A stretch of 64,000 bases of DNA from Acidobacteria bacterium Mor1 (GTDB lineage: Bacteria; Acidobacteriota; Polarisedimenticolia; Polarisedimenticolales; Polarisedimenticolaceae), in the NCBI GenBank assembly GCA_001664505.1, contig CP011806.1, positions 389,067-453,066 on the forward strand, written 5' to 3'. The notes beneath the pieces were generated by a model. That model had not been told where the DNA came from and ran no database searches. It saw nothing but the letters and a program-made list of their open reading frames with translations. The position numbers and the translations under genes were made by a program. Positions 39,862 through 48,730 of this stretch are shown piece after piece (within the stretch, counting starts at the first letter, position 1; every line of letters begins with the position of its first letter).

Positions 39862-40629
39862 ATGAAGCTGTTTCCGTTGTATCGCACCTCACGACCGGGC
39901 CGTCGAACCCTGGAGGCCCTTGCCGCGCTGCTGATTCTCCTGTCGCTGCTGGCGGGCTGTGGGCCCCAGTCATCGGAGAGGGATCGCTCCGGCGATCTGG
40001 AGATCCGAACGTATCCGGTTCCTGCGGAGAAGCGAATCAAGGCGCTTCAGGCGGTACGGGCCTTGATCGAGGACCATGGGGGGAACGTCACCAACCTGGA
40101 TGACAGCTCGCTCACCGTGACGGCACCTCTCATGCTGCAACAGGGGGTTGCCGAGGTCATCGCCACCGTAGCCCAGGCCGCAGGCGAGACGGCTCCCCAA
40201 CCAGGGCCGACAACGCTGAGCTACTGGGCCGTGATGGCGCGCCCCTCGACAAACGCAGGGTCGATCGACTCACTGCCGGCGCGGATTGGGCCGGCGCTGA
40301 GCGAGGTCAGCGAGGTACACGGCGGGCTGGAGTTCCGGCTGGTCGAGGAACTTCGGCTGGGCACCTACGCGGGATCGGGAGGCCAGCTTCACGGAAGTTC
40401 GCTGGTCCTCGAGCAGCGGGTCGTGACCTCGTCGGAGAAGGCGGTCATCGCCGACGTCGATCTGCGCTGGGGGACCTCCTCCAAGAACCGGCTGGCTACC
40501 CGGGTGCGACTCGAGCCCGGGTCGACGGTGGTGATGGGGCAGGCGGGCTACGCCATGAACCACCGGGCGGACTGGAAGGACAGCGACTCGATCATGCTCC
40601 TCTACCTCGTCTCGGCCGATCTCGACTGA
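39862..40629 (+). CDS. Predicted lipoprotein with a secretin-like N-domain region
   Basis: Protein of 255 residues. The signal segment ALLILLSLLAGC ends in a good lipobox (C33). The next 60 residues (DLEIRTYPVPAEKRIKALQA ... SLTVTAPLMLQQGVAEVIAT) resemble the small alpha/beta domains of secretins, but no pore domain follows. The C-terminal half is beta-rich and unrecognised. AAGGAG lies 8-9 bases before the ATG. The ECF sigma gene starts 4 bases after its stop, so they are probably one operon. Confidence 0.7.
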   Translation: MKLFPLYRTSRPGRRTLEALAALLILLSLLAGCGPQSSERDRSGDLEIRTYPVPAEKRIKALQAVRALIEDHGGNVTNLDDSSLTVTAPLMLQQGVAEVIATVAQAAGETAPQPGPTTLSYWAVMARPSTNAGSIDSLPARIGPALSEVSEVHGGLEFRLVEELRLGTYAGSGGQLHGSSLVLEQRVVTSSEKAVIADVDLRWGTSSKNRLATRVRLEPGSTVVMGQAGYAMNHRADWKDSDSIMLLYLVSADLD

Positions 40630-40632
40630 TGC

Positions 40633-41148
40633 ATGGGGGCCTGGGGCACCGAAGAGCTCGAGGCGCTGTACGCGCGACTGCAGAAGCCGCTCTACAACGT
40701 GGTCTTCCGGCTGGTCTGGAACCGGGAGGACGCCACGGAGCTGGTCCAGGAGACCTTCGTCAAGCTCTGGAACAAGCGCAGGAAGATTCGCGGCGAGACC
40801 GTCGAGGCGTTGGCGTACCGCATCGCGTTGAACCTGGCTCGCTCGTTGCTGCGCAAGCGCCGGGTGCGGAGCAGGCTCGGGTTCGGCGCCGAGGCCGATG
40901 TGGATGAGGTGGTGTTGCCCCGGGCAACCGGCGAGGACCGTGCCCTCGAAGCGGAGCGCGCGGTGGAGGTCCGGGAGGCGGTCGCCGGCTTACCCCCGGA
41001 CCTGCGGGAGGTGCTGTTGCTCACCGAGTTGAGTGAGTTGCGCTACGACCAGATCGCCGTGACCCTGGGCATTGCCGAGGGGACGGTCGGGTCCCGCCGC
41101 AGCCGGGCGTTGAAGCGGTTGCGTCTTGCCATGGGAGAAGCACCTTGA
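40633..41148 (+). CDS. ECF-family RNA polymerase sigma factor
   Basis: Protein of 171 residues with sigma region 2 (LYNVVFRLVWNREDATELVQ) and region 4 (LPPDLREVLLLTELSELRYD, then VTLGIAEGTVGSRRSRALKR). No Shine-Dalgarno precedes ATG 40633, so it may depend on translation of the lipoprotein just upstream. The next gene starts at a TTGA overlap and is probably its anti-sigma factor. Confidence 0.9.
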   Translation: MGAWGTEELEALYARLQKPLYNVVFRLVWNREDATELVQETFVKLWNKRRKIRGETVEALAYRIALNLARSLLRKRRVRSRLGFGAEADVDEVVLPRATGEDRALEAERAVEVREAVAGLPPDLREVLLLTELSELRYDQIAVTLGIAEGTVGSRRSRALKRLRLAMGEAP

Positions 41149-41615
41149 CCCGTGATCGCCTGTTCCTGGAGCTGGATCCCGAAGGGGGAGGGGTGGCCGA
41201 TCTGCGACGGCGGATCGGGCGCGCACGGGCTCGGCGGCGGCGGGGTTACGTGGTCGCCTCGCTGCTGGTGGCGTCCCTGTTGTCGACCCTCTGGTTCGGT
41301 CCGGTCCTGATCCCCGGAGGGGCAAGCCGGGCAGCGGCAATGCTCGGCGACGACCTGCTGGCGATCGAACTGGGCTATCAGGAGCCGCCGGCCGAGGCGG
41401 TCAGCGTGCGGGACGGTCTGAGACACCGGGTCGCCGTGAAGCGAATGCCCACACGGAATCCCAGGGTGGCCTACTACCTGGTCGGCAGTTTGGCTACGTC
41501 CGCGCCGGTTCCCGGGAACTCTCCGGCGACGTACCCGGATGACCCTCGCCACGATGGAGCATCGCCGGCGGAGCCACTCCCGCCGAACGGAACCCCTCGA
41601 GTACCCGCTCGGTAA
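41145..41615 (+). CDS. Single-pass membrane protein, probable anti-sigma factor
   Basis: Protein of 156 residues from TTG 41145, overlapping the sigma-factor stop as TTGA. An Arg-rich cytoplasmic N terminus (RIGRARARRRRG) is followed by one membrane helix (YVVASLLVASLLSTLWFG, about residues 35-52) and a short outer part. The call as anti-sigma factor rests on position and topology; no zinc (HxxxCxxC) motif is seen. The last 122 bases lie antisense to the 3' end of the MscS gene. Confidence 0.6.
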   Translation: MTRDRLFLELDPEGGGVADLRRRIGRARARRRRGYVVASLLVASLLSTLWFGPVLIPGGASRAAAMLGDDLLAIELGYQEPPAEAVSVRDGLRHRVAVKRMPTRNPRVAYYLVGSLATSAPVPGNSPATYPDDPRHDGASPAEPLPPNGTPRVPAR

Positions 41616-42345
41616 CGTCGGAGGCGAAGGCTTTCTCGAACTTGACGTCGAGGACGTAGGCCTTGGCCCGCAACTGCACCGCGTAGTAGCCGTCCTGGGT
41701 CACCACGCTGGTCAGCACGTTCCACGGATGCTTGAGGTGGATGTAGCGGCTGGAAGCCAGCGCCTCCTCGACGATCCGTTTGGCTGCCGGGATGTCCTGG
41801 TCGGGGCCGATCAGGAAGTCCAGCTGGATCATCATCTCCACTGCGCCGGCGTTCCCCGAGGCGACGCTGTCGGTGAGGAACTTGCTGTTGGGGATGGTGA
41901 TCTGGGTGTCGTCGAGGGTCACCAGCCGCACCGAACGCAGGCCGATGTGTTTGATCTCGCCGTAGTAGCCGTCGAAGGTCACCCGGTCGCCGACCTGGAA
42001 CGGTTTGTCGACCAGCACGATCAAGCCGGCGATGATCGACGCGACGAGATCCTTGAGCGCGAAGCCAAGGGCCACCGCGGCAGTGCCGCCCAGGGCGAAC
42101 AAAACCTCGTTGGTCAGGTGCACCACCGTGGCGACCATCGCCAGGGCGCCGACGAGGTAGATCCCGAAACGAAGGAACGAGGCGGCCTGGTTGATCGCCA
42201 GGCGGCGGTCGGCGAAGCGTTGGCCGAGCCGGTCGAGGCTGCGGGTGGTGAAGCGCGCCGCGATGACGGTCAGTACCAGGAGCAGCAGCGCGAAGGGAAT
42301 CCCCTCGGGCTTCAGAAACTGGATGATACTGGTCTGCTCTTCCAC
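41494..42345 (-). CDS. mscS: Small-conductance mechanosensitive channel, MscS family
   Basis: Protein of 283 residues, about the size of E. coli MscS. Hydrophobic helices occupy the first 110 residues; the pore helix with Ala/Gly packing is GGTAAVALGFALKDLVASII. The beta domain follows with VGDRVTFDGYYGEIKHIGLR and ITIPNSKFLTDSVASGN. It would release solutes on membrane tension. GTG start, 11 bases after the ATPase gene, so the two are likely one operon. Confidence 0.93.
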   Translation of the reverse strand: MEEQTSIIQFLKPEGIPFALLLLVLTVIAARFTTRSLDRLGQRFADRRLAINQAASFLRFGIYLVGALAMVATVVHLTNEVLFALGGTAAVALGFALKDLVASIIAGLIVLVDKPFQVGDRVTFDGYYGEIKHIGLRSVRLVTLDDTQITIPNSKFLTDSVASGNAGAVEMMIQLDFLIGPDQDIPAAKRIVEEALASSRYIHLKHPWNVLTSVVTQDGYYAVQLRAKAYVLDVKFEKAFASDVTERVLEGFRSAGVAPPAMLHRGEGHPGTSPESSREPART

Positions 42346-42356
42346 GGATCACCTCG

Positions 42357-45128
42357 TCAATCGGGGAGCAGGTTGTTGCGGGTCAGCACCCGGATGACCG
42401 CCCGGTGCCAGTAGGTCGAGAGCCGGTAGCGGCGGTCGATGCGGGTCAGCATCTTGCGGTCGCGCATCTGTTCGAGCTGGATGCGGCAAACCGCCTCGGG
42501 GTAGCGGGTGACCTTGGCCGCCTCGGCCAGGGAGAGATTCTCGTGAACCACGATTGCCGCCAGCAGGAACAGCGCCCGCTGGCCGAGTTGCAGCAGCTCG
42601 TTCTCCGACGGCTGGCGGAACAGCTTGATCCGCACCCGGTTGTCGTCGACGGGCACCAGCGACCGCAGCCAAAAGTGAAGCGCCACCCGGGGCAGGCCGC
42701 TGGAGTAGTCCCAGATCAAGCGTGAGTAGCCTTCCGCCGCTTCGACCACCCGTTCGTCGAAGGCATCCCGTTCGGCCCGCTCGGCCAGCAGCGCGTCGTA
42801 CTCCACCTGGACCCCCGAGGCCTCGGCCCGCCGCTGGATCAGCGCGCCGATCTCTTCTTCAGTCCAGGGCCGCAAGACCTCGTGGTGCCGGAAGATCATC
42901 AATTCCGGATGCACCGCGAACAGGTGTTCGCAGGCGAAGGCGGAGATGCCGCAGATCCAGAACACCTTGTCCGAGGTGCTCTCGATCAGGGAGATGAACG
43001 CCTCGATCACCTTGTAGCCGCCGACACGGGAGACGAACAGGTTCTGCATCACGTCGACCACGGCGATGCGGGGCGGTCCGTCGCGGAGAGCCTTGCTCAG
43101 CGAAGCCAGGTCCTTGCACTCGTCGTCGGGCGCCAGGTGCGGGGCCAGCAGGTTGCGCAGGGCGTGTTCGGTGTGGATGCGGCTGCGGATCGGGATGTGG
43201 ATCACCGGCAGGTCGCCGCCGTCGATCCGGTTGAGCCAGGTGGTCTTGCCGATCCCCTTGGGTCCCGACAGCAGGAAGCTTCCCCGGGTGTCGTCCTCGC
43301 GCCAGCGGGCCAGCATTTCGGAGAGTTTCTCCCGGCCGGGGAAGCGGTCGACCAGCAGTTCGGCGCTCTGGGCCGGGGCCTCGGCGGCGGCATCGACCAG
43401 GGTGGCCGGAAGGGCGTCGATGGCCACGTCGGCGTAGCCGCTGACCTCGGCCTGCTTTTCCATCCGGCGCCGGAAGATGAAGGCCAAGGCCTTGCGGGTC
43501 TGATCGAAGCTGAGAGCGAAATCACGCAGCACCACGCCGAGGCCGTGGACCGCCAGCCAGCCGAAGGCGGCGGCGACGACGAAGAAGCCGTACCAGCGGT
43601 TCCGGGTCCGCTCGACCAGCCGCGCCAGGCGACCGTCCCGCCCGGCTCCCAGGTAGGCTTCGGCGATGACCGGGCGCCAGCGCGCGATCAGGAAGAAGAA
43701 GGCGATGATGCCGATGACCCAGGCCGCCTGGACCACCTTGTGGAACAGCACGCCGCGGCCGAGCACCTCGGCCGAGAGCAGCAGCAACGCGGCCAGGGCG
43801 AAGCTGACCCGCATCACCGTGCGGATCGTGCGCAGGATCTCCCTGCGCCGGGAGGGGGCGACCGACATGTGATAGCGGCGGGTCAACCACAGAGCCAGGG
43901 CGTAGGTCAGCGCCGTGGCCAGGGCGTAGATGCCGTAGAGGAACAGAAGCCGCAGGGGCAGGTCGATCTCGGGCCGGCTCGCCAGGCCTCCGAGGGCCCA
44001 GCGCACCGCCAGCACCAGCAGCAGCACCAGCAGCGACGGCATCAGGGTTGCCGTCAACTCCGCGAGGGAGCGTAGGCGGCGGCGGCCCCGGCGGGTCGCG
44101 CCGAAGGTGTCCGCCCACTCGAGGAGCTTCTCCCGCAGGGCCTGGCGTCGCTGGCGCAGGGCCAGCAGCAGCGTCAGCACCACCAGCAGCTTGAGGGCGA
44201 TCCAGGTCAGGCGTCCGACGGCGAACAGATCGTCCAGCAGGGCGGGGATTTCACGCAGGGTACGCAGCGTGCGGTGGACCCAGGCCTCGACGCCGATGCG
44301 CAGGCGCTCGATCTCGAGGGTCAGGGCGTCGAAGCCTTCACGGCTGATGCCCAGCAGTGCTCGCCGCCGTTCCCGGGGCAGGGCTTCGATGGCCCCCTCG
44401 CGGGCCTGGTAGAGGCGGCTCATCAACCGGGCTCGAGCGTCGAGCAATTGCCAGCAGCCGTCTTCCTGGCGCCGCCGGATTTCGGTCTCGGCCTCGCGGA
44501 TCTGCTGGAGGCGCTGATCCAGTTCGGCGAGCTGGGCGTGGAAGGCCGGAGTATCCAACCCCCGGGTATCCAGCCGGGGAGCGAAGGGCGCAAGCCCCGG
44601 CACGAGCTCGGTGCGTTCCATGGCATCGGCCAGGCGGGGCTGCTCTCGTTCGAGCAAGCCGAGCAGCGCTTCGTAGATCCGGGTCGCGGAGCGGTCATCC
44701 TCCGCCCGTTGACTCAGTTCGGCGGCGCGCTCGGCGGTAGCGGTTTCCGCTTCGCGAATCGATTCGAGCTCCCGGGCGCGTTCGGCCTCGACCGCCGCCG
44801 AGAGGGTTGCCAATGCCTCGAGATGGACGTCCGCCCGTGCGATTTCCCGATCGAGAGTTTCGGCGAGGCCGCTACGGGCAGCATCTCCGGTGGGACCGGC
44901 GTCGGCGGTCGGTCGGACCTCGGCCGGGACCGGGAGCGGCTCTCCGCCGGCTTGCGACTCCTCGGACTCGGCCGGGGGTGTTCCGGTAGGGGTGCCGCCC
45001 GACGGCTCGTCGGTCGACTGGGCCGCGACGGGAAGCCACAGACAAAGGGCGAGCAACCAGAGCGGGAAGGGAACTCCTGCCCGTGGCCACCGGCACCTTT
45101 TTACTCGGTGCGTACGATCGAGACTCAC
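42357..45128 (-). CDS. Membrane-bound AAA/STAND-type ATPase with C-terminal winged helix
   Basis: Protein of 923 residues. A signal-like N terminus (VPFPLWLLALCLWLPVAAQ) is followed by a Glu-rich coiled coil (about 75-225), then several membrane helices (about 306-560, e.g. LTWIALKLLVVLTLLLALRQ and VVQAAWVIGIIAFFFLIAR). The cytoplasmic part starts VDRFPGREKLSEML, as in AAA_16/ORC-type ATPases. It has Walker A GPKGIGKTTWLNRI (about residue 621), Walker B IAVVDVMQ and SGLPRVALHFWL as a sensor-2-like Gly-x-Pro. The end looks like a winged helix. The membrane part recalls large MscS-family proteins but lacks the MscS pore; the next gene is MscS. Start GTG 45128 is my best choice; the open frame continues upstream only as antisense of the divergent gene. 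Confidence 0.75.
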   Translation of the reverse strand: MSLDRTHRVKRCRWPRAGVPFPLWLLALCLWLPVAAQSTDEPSGGTPTGTPPAESEESQAGGEPLPVPAEVRPTADAGPTGDAARSGLAETLDREIARADVHLEALATLSAAVEAERARELESIREAETATAERAAELSQRAEDDRSATRIYEALLGLLEREQPRLADAMERTELVPGLAPFAPRLDTRGLDTPAFHAQLAELDQRLQQIREAETEIRRRQEDGCWQLLDARARLMSRLYQAREGAIEALPRERRRALLGISREGFDALTLEIERLRIGVEAWVHRTLRTLREIPALLDDLFAVGRLTWIALKLLVVLTLLLALRQRRQALREKLLEWADTFGATRRGRRRLRSLAELTATLMPSLLVLLLVLAVRWALGGLASRPEIDLPLRLLFLYGIYALATALTYALALWLTRRYHMSVAPSRRREILRTIRTVMRVSFALAALLLLSAEVLGRGVLFHKVVQAAWVIGIIAFFFLIARWRPVIAEAYLGAGRDGRLARLVERTRNRWYGFFVVAAAFGWLAVHGLGVVLRDFALSFDQTRKALAFIFRRRMEKQAEVSGYADVAIDALPATLVDAAAEAPAQSAELLVDRFPGREKLSEMLARWREDDTRGSFLLSGPKGIGKTTWLNRIDGGDLPVIHIPIRSRIHTEHALRNLLAPHLAPDDECKDLASLSKALRDGPPRIAVVDVMQNLFVSRVGGYKVIEAFISLIESTSDKVFWICGISAFACEHLFAVHPELMIFRHHEVLRPWTEEEIGALIQRRAEASGVQVEYDALLAERAERDAFDERVVEAAEGYSRLIWDYSSGLPRVALHFWLRSLVPVDDNRVRIKLFRQPSENELLQLGQRALFLLAAIVVHENLSLAEAAKVTRYPEAVCRIQLEQMRDRKMLTRIDRRYRLSTYWHRAVIRVLTRNNLLPD

Positions 45129-45164
45129 GTCGCGGATCCTATCAAGAATTCGCCGCTCCGGTGC

Positions 45165-45193
45165 CTGACGACCTCCCTCGACCGACGTATACT
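45165..45193 (+). promoter_or_regulatory. Promoter giving a leaderless transcript
   Basis: CTGACG (45165-45170), a 17-base spacer and TATACT (45188-45193). The -10 ends 7 bases before ATG 45201, so transcription should begin at or next to the start codon. No ribosome site is present before this ATG. Confidence 0.65.
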
Positions 45194-45200
45194 GCCGCCC

Positions 45201-46862
45201 ATGAGTATTCCCACCCGGCAACGCCGTCCGCTGGCCATGTTGGGCCTCCTGGCTCTGGTGGTGGCTCCGGCGCTCCTGGCCCAGTCTGCCAACGAGTGTG
45301 ATCAGCCGGGGGAGACTCCGGACGTGATCGTCGGTGATCTCCACGAGACCCGCCGCTGGGGCAAGATCGGCGACATCACCGGGTTCTCGATCGGCACCTA
45401 CTCGTGCAACGTCGGCACCTGCTGGCTGAACTGGATCGACAACACCAACGAGCACCCGGTCATCGCCCAGAACATGTACCGGCTCAAGGACGGCCGCTAC
45501 GAGCACATCGGTCAGAGCTGGCTGAAGCACGGCTTCAATGCGCTGTCGTTCCAGATCTGCAATACCGGCTGCATCCCCACCGACGGCACCCATCTGGGCG
45601 TCAACTGTTCCGACCCCTATTCGTCGGCCAACAACGGCCAGCAGTTCCGGATGGGGCCCAAGTTCGAAGTCAACCCGGTCACCGGCGATTTCCCGTATCC
45701 CTACACCGGACAGAACCAGTCGGGAGATCCGATCTACAAGCGCCTGCAGGTCCACGACGACATGCTCAACCCGGCGATGAACTTCGGCGCCGAGTATTTC
45801 GTCGAAGGGCACTACATCGCGGCCGACGACGCCGCGGCCGGCAACGATCTGAATAACGCCTCCTACCGGCCGATCCAGGTGACCGGCGGGGCGGGGACGT
45901 ACAACATCTCGCTGATCGGTACGACCCAGCGGGAACAGCCGGGTATCGCCGCCTGGGGCGACAACGACACCGGCGTGACCGAATCCTTCGTCGACGTGCC
46001 CGGAGACGGCCGCTTCTACGTGTCCTCCAAGGCGACCGACCTGGGTGGCGGAATGTGGCACTACGAGTACGCGGTGCAGAACTACAACTCCGACCGAGCC
46101 GCCGGGTCCTTCGCCGTGCCGATTCCGCTGGGTGTGTCCGTATCCAACGTCGAGTTCCACGACGTCGACTATCACAGCGGCGAGCCCTACGACCCGACCG
46201 ACTGGACCCCCGGCGTGTCGTCGGTCGAGGTGCGCTGGGATACCGTCGACTTCGCCGTGAACCCCGACGCCAACGCCCTGCGCTGGGCCACGCTCTACAA
46301 CTTCCGCTTCGATGCCGATGTGGCGCCCCAGACCGGGAGCGTAACGCTGGGGATGTTCAAGCCGGGTTCCCCCGAGACGGCCGCGGTGACCGCGGTCGTG
46401 CCGACGGTCTGTAACTCCAACGGAGTCTGCGACCCCGGAGAACACTGCGCAGCCTGCAGCGCGGACTGTCCCGACAGCGGGCCCGATGACGATTCCGACC
46501 TGACCAACGTCTGCGCCGACTGTAACGATCTGGACGGGGACAACCAGGGACCGCCCGGTCCGGTGGGCACCGTCGAGTTCGTCTCGTCTTCGCGGCTGCA
46601 GTGGCAGGCGCCGGCCATGCCCAACGGCACCGGGCTGCGCTACGAGGTGCTGCGCTCTCCCGACGCGGGTAACTTCGAGGGGGCGACATGTCTGACCCCC
46701 GCTGCCGGTGACCTGTTCGTCGACGACGCGACGGCTCCGACGGCAGGGCAACGGTTGTTCTACCTGCCCCGGGCGCTGAACGACTGTCCGTCGCCCCAGG
46801 ACCGCGGCTCCCTCGGCGTCGATTCCGCCGGGGCCCCGCGCAGCGGCAGCGGCTGCCCCTGA
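45201..46862 (+). CDS. Secreted protein with Cys-rich and fibronectin-like C-terminal regions
   Basis: Protein of 553 residues. Signal peptide with AMLGLLALVVAPALLAQSA, cleavage near residue 28. The middle 370 residues are unrecognised, with Asn/Gly-rich, beta-rich sequence. A Cys-rich segment follows at about 400 (CNSNGVCDPGEHCAACSADC), then an FN3-like unit (LQWQAPAMPNGTGLRYEVLR) and a tail with ALNDCPSPQDRGSLGVDS. The many Cys residues may need the Dsb protein encoded elsewhere in the window. Probably exported beyond the inner membrane; substrate or partner unknown. Confidence 0.72.
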   Translation: MSIPTRQRRPLAMLGLLALVVAPALLAQSANECDQPGETPDVIVGDLHETRRWGKIGDITGFSIGTYSCNVGTCWLNWIDNTNEHPVIAQNMYRLKDGRYEHIGQSWLKHGFNALSFQICNTGCIPTDGTHLGVNCSDPYSSANNGQQFRMGPKFEVNPVTGDFPYPYTGQNQSGDPIYKRLQVHDDMLNPAMNFGAEYFVEGHYIAADDAAAGNDLNNASYRPIQVTGGAGTYNISLIGTTQREQPGIAAWGDNDTGVTESFVDVPGDGRFYVSSKATDLGGGMWHYEYAVQNYNSDRAAGSFAVPIPLGVSVSNVEFHDVDYHSGEPYDPTDWTPGVSSVEVRWDTVDFAVNPDANALRWATLYNFRFDADVAPQTGSVTLGMFKPGSPETAAVTAVVPTVCNSNGVCDPGEHCAACSADCPDSGPDDDSDLTNVCADCNDLDGDNQGPPGPVGTVEFVSSSRLQWQAPAMPNGTGLRYEVLRSPDAGNFEGATCLTPAAGDLFVDDATAPTAGQRLFYLPRALNDCPSPQDRGSLGVDSAGAPRSGSGCP

Positions 46863-46879
46863 GCAAGGGGGAGGCCGGG

Positions 46880-48730
46880 TTGTCCCGCTCCCGCGGCAGC
46901 TTCGATCCGCTGCACAGCGACCTCCCGGTGGTCGGCCAGGGAGCGTTGTCCGCAGTTCGGCCTTCGCGCAACAGCCGGTGGCGGGCGCTGGTGCTGCTGC
47001 TGGTCCACGGTCTGATCGCTGCGCACATCGCCCACTACTTCGCCGCCGGCCGCACCGTCTCGCCGGTGGAGCCCTCCGAGGCGATGTACACCCTGGAATT
47101 GGGGCAGCTCAACGCCGGCTTCCTGTTCCTGGTGGCGGCGCTCCTGTTGACCGCCGTCTTCGGCAGGTTCTTCTGCGGCTGGGGCTGTCATCTCGTGGCG
47201 CTCCAGGATGCCTGCGCCTGGTTGATGAAGCGGATCGGTATTCGGCCTCGTCCGTTCCGTTCCCGGCTTCTCTTGTGGGGGCCGGCGGCGTTGGCCTTTT
47301 ACATGTTCGCCTGGCCGACCCTTCGGCGCTGGTTCGAGGGGGGCTCGCTTCCGCCGCTGAGCGACCACCTGTTGACCGACGCGTTCTGGAAGACCTTCCC
47401 GGGACCGCTCTTCGCGGTGCTGACCTTCCTGGTTTGCGGGTTCGCCGCGGTCTACTTCCTCGGCGCCAAGGGCTTCTGCACCTACGGGTGTCCCTACGGT
47501 GCGCTGTTCGCCGCGGCCGACAAGGTCGCCCCCGGCCGCATCCTGGTGAGCGATGCCTGCACCCAGTGCGGACATTGCACCGCGACCTGTACCTCCAACG
47601 TGCTGGTCCACGACGAGGTGCGGCGTTTCGGACGTGTCGTCGATCCGGGCTGCATGAAGTGTCTCGATTGCGTCAGCGTCTGCCCGGAGAACGCGTTGCG
47701 GTTCGGTTTCGGGCGGCCGTCGCTCTTCGGTCCGAAGCCGGCGAAGCCGGGGCCCCGTGTCTACAACCTGAGCCTGTCCGAGGAACTGTTCGTCGCCGCG
47801 GTGGCGCTGGCCGCGACCCTGGCGTTTCGCGGCCTCTATGACGGGCCGCCCCTATTGATGGCCGTCGGGCTCGGCGGCATCACCGGGTTCGTCGCGCTGC
47901 AACTCGCTCGGTTGTCCGCGCCGGGTAGCGTGCGGCTGCAGAATCTGCGGCTGCGCAGCGGGGACCGGATGCGGCCGGCAGGTTGGTTCTTCGCGCTCTC
48001 GGGCCTGGCCTGGATCCTGTTCACGGCCCATAGCGGCTACGTGCAGGCGGAGCGGCGGCTCGGAGTCCGGGCACTGGATCGTGGTGAGATGGCGGCGGCC
48101 CGGTCCCACCTGGGACGCGCCGACCGCGCCGGACTGGTGCCGGTCCCACAGATCGACTACGGCCTGGCCCTCATCCATCGGGAGCGGGGTGAGTGGGCGG
48201 CTGCCGAGGAGCGTTTGCGCCGCGCGGTGGCCCGTGCTCCCGAGCAGGCGCCGCTTCACGACGCGTTGATCCGGACCCTGGCGGCTCAGGGCGCCGAGGG
48301 GACCCTGGCGGCCTGGGGCGAGCGTCGCCGGCGATTCGGCGGCGATGCCGCGTTGGCCTTCTCCGCCGGCACGGCGATGGCGGGCCGGGAGCGTTGGGGA
48401 GCCGCAGTTGAGCTTCTCGAGGAGGCCTGCCGGCTGGCCCCGCAACACGGGGCGGCCTGGTTCAATCTGGGCGGGGCGCTGCGACGGCAGGGAAATCCCG
48501 ACGCAGCCCTGAGGGCCCTGGAGCGGGCCCTGGAGCGTTCGCCCGATGACCTGGAAACCCTGCTCGAGCTCGGTTTCGCAGCGGAGTCCGCCGGACGGAT
48601 CGAGCGTGCGATCGAGGCGTTCGAGGGGGTGGTCCGGCTCGATCCGGACCATGCGGAAGCTCGCGCCCGCCTCGCCGGGTGGACGTCGGGAGGCCGCGGG
48701 GAGGGGGCCCAGGGAGGCGCTCCGCGTTGA
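46880..48730 (+). CDS. NapH/CcoG-like membrane polyferredoxin fused to TPR repeats
   Basis: Protein of 616 residues from TTG 46880, supported by GGGGGAGG 5-6 bases upstream. The N-terminal half has membrane helices with FFCGWGCH and FCTYGCPYG, the Cys pairs typical of NapH-type proteins, and two 4Fe-4S sites: CTQCGHCTATC (about 227) and CMKCLDCVSVCP (about 258). A further helix near residue 380 leads into TPR-like repeats (e.g. AAWFNLGGALRRQGNPDAAL). It probably moves electrons at the membrane; the TPR half may hold partner proteins. It ends where the promoter of the next gene begins. Confidence 0.82.
   Translation: MSRSRGSFDPLHSDLPVVGQGALSAVRPSRNSRWRALVLLLVHGLIAAHIAHYFAAGRTVSPVEPSEAMYTLELGQLNAGFLFLVAALLLTAVFGRFFCGWGCHLVALQDACAWLMKRIGIRPRPFRSRLLLWGPAALAFYMFAWPTLRRWFEGGSLPPLSDHLLTDAFWKTFPGPLFAVLTFLVCGFAAVYFLGAKGFCTYGCPYGALFAAADKVAPGRILVSDACTQCGHCTATCTSNVLVHDEVRRFGRVVDPGCMKCLDCVSVCPENALRFGFGRPSLFGPKPAKPGPRVYNLSLSEELFVAAVALAATLAFRGLYDGPPLLMAVGLGGITGFVALQLARLSAPGSVRLQNLRLRSGDRMRPAGWFFALSGLAWILFTAHSGYVQAERRLGVRALDRGEMAAARSHLGRADRAGLVPVPQIDYGLALIHRERGEWAAAEERLRRAVARAPEQAPLHDALIRTLAAQGAEGTLAAWGERRRRFGGDAALAFSAGTAMAGRERWGAAVELLEEACRLAPQHGAAWFNLGGALRRQGNPDAALRALERALERSPDDLETLLELGFAAESAGRIERAIEAFEGVVRLDPDHAEARARLAGWTSGGRGEGAQGGAPR

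Noticed and set aside
45129-46751. A long minus-strand open frame continuing upstream of the ATPase gene for about 540 codons.
   Set aside because: It is antisense to the secreted-protein gene 45201-46862, which has a signal peptide, Cys motifs and a promoter; the signal-like N terminus of the ATPase begins at 45128.
45420-46860. Cys-rich secreted protein considered as a disulphide-rich toxin or bacteriocin.
   Set aside because: It is 553 residues with an FN3-like unit and a tail common in secreted proteins of unknown role; no immunity gene or toxin motif is adjacent.
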